NCBI RefSeq assembly: GCF_050003625.1 | Contig: NC_134398.1 | Location: forward strand, 101,289,664-101,353,663 | Reading direction: 5' to 3' | Source: Haematobia irritans | Lineage: Eukaryota; Arthropoda; Insecta; Diptera; Muscidae | DNA: 64,000 bases | Shown: one piece after another, positions 63,574 to 64,000 of the stretch | How the letters are laid out: the number at the start of each line of letters is the position of its first letter | Numbering within the stretch: the stretch's first letter is position 1 | The notes under the pieces: model-generated | What the model was told of the DNA's origin: nothing | The model's database searches: none | Seen by the model: only the letters and a program-made list of their open reading frames with translations | Program-made: the position numbers and the translations under genes

Positions 63574-64000
63574 AATTGCCCAAAGTTGCCCACAGGCAAC
63601 TTTTCAATTTTAAAAATTTCTCATCTGTTGTTTTTTTGCAATTCTAAGATTTGACTTCCAGAAATATTTTATTTGACATGTACTACAATGGATTTAATAA
63701 AAACTTTCTACATTTTAGTTGTAATTTTTGAAAAAAGTCACATGTATAAAAACCTCTTTTTAAATTCGCAAATATTTTTTTCTTGAGGTACGTGCGTATT
63801 AATGAAAATTTTTTTGCTAATTGACAACCAAATTAGCTGATTTTTCATTCAACTTGAAGAAAACACTTGTAGCTTTCGATACCGTTACAGTTTTATGAAC
63901 AAAAACAACGCTGACAGTGAGTCTCAAAACACAAAAAGTTGCACACACACACAGAGAAGAAAGTGGTTGGAATTCTGTTGTAGTTATGAACATTCTATAT
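63574..64000. other. Right flank, no gene seen
   Basis: Begins with the 27-bp motif that recurs inverted at 47024-47050. The rest is AT-rich without recognised features. Confidence 0.4.

Noticed and set aside
1..64000. tRNA or rRNA genes, bacterial operons or prophage features
   Set aside because: None recognised; composition, splice signals and TE content are those of an insect nuclear genome.

Overview
This is a window from an insect genome, most probably a calyptrate (muscid-type) fly. It is AT-rich and almost entirely transposable elements (TEs). It holds a mariner of the Himar1/irritans type (family first described from the horn fly), a long AT-rich minisatellite with a TTTTATTTCTATAGAAAA core that I associate with muscoid flies, and gypsy, BEL/Pao, I-type and LOA-type retroelements. 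The taxon is inferred, not proven. The only candidate host-like coding DNA is a THAP-domain exon and a coiled-coil ORF at the left edge.

Layout. 1-2.9 kb: coiled-coil ORF cut by the window edge, a THAP zinc-finger first exon, otherwise plain AT-rich DNA. 2.9-6.85 kb: a hAT-like element with a perfect 8-bp target duplication, carrying a small pol-less LTR retrotransposon and a LINE 3' end. 7.1-9.5 kb: decayed LOA/R1-group LINE (minus). 9.5-12.78 kb: decayed gypsy element 'Y1' (minus). 12.8-40.05 kb: a head-to-tail array of three units of a chimeric, Ulysses/Osvaldo-like long-LTR gypsy element 'X' (minus), in the order LTR-internal-LTR-internal-LTR-internal. In each unit a hAT fragment plus a piece of Y gag/protease replaces most of X gag. 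Units 1 and 2 each contain a different later insertion (a 1.46-kb TIR element and a 1.57-kb giant hairpin). 40.05-46.9 kb: LOA-LINE fragment, a BEL/Pao LTR with leader, a dead mariner, an I-clade LINE and a hAT end. 46.9-48.1 kb: a CACG/CGTG-rich repeat region. 48.1-63.57 kb: a BEL/Pao element (530-bp LTRs, 5-bp duplication), split by a young gypsy 'Y2' with a 1150-codon pol frame, a 2.45-kb hAT-type element carrying the minisatellite, and a 446-bp MITE. 63.57-64 kb: unrecognised flank.

How the parts relate. The window is a nested insertion stack, not a set of cooperating host genes. Target duplications and empty sites in sister copies give relative ages: hAT before the small LTR element; hAT+Y+X chimera before tandem amplification; amplification before the two unit-specific insertions; BEL before Y2, the minisatellite element and the MITE. 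Pol frames are intact in X units 2 and 3 and in Y2. X units 1 and 2 have lost an integrase zinc histidine, and Y2 has lost its primer-binding region. The most unusual object is the chimeric X array. No complete host gene, tRNA, rRNA or CRISPR was seen.
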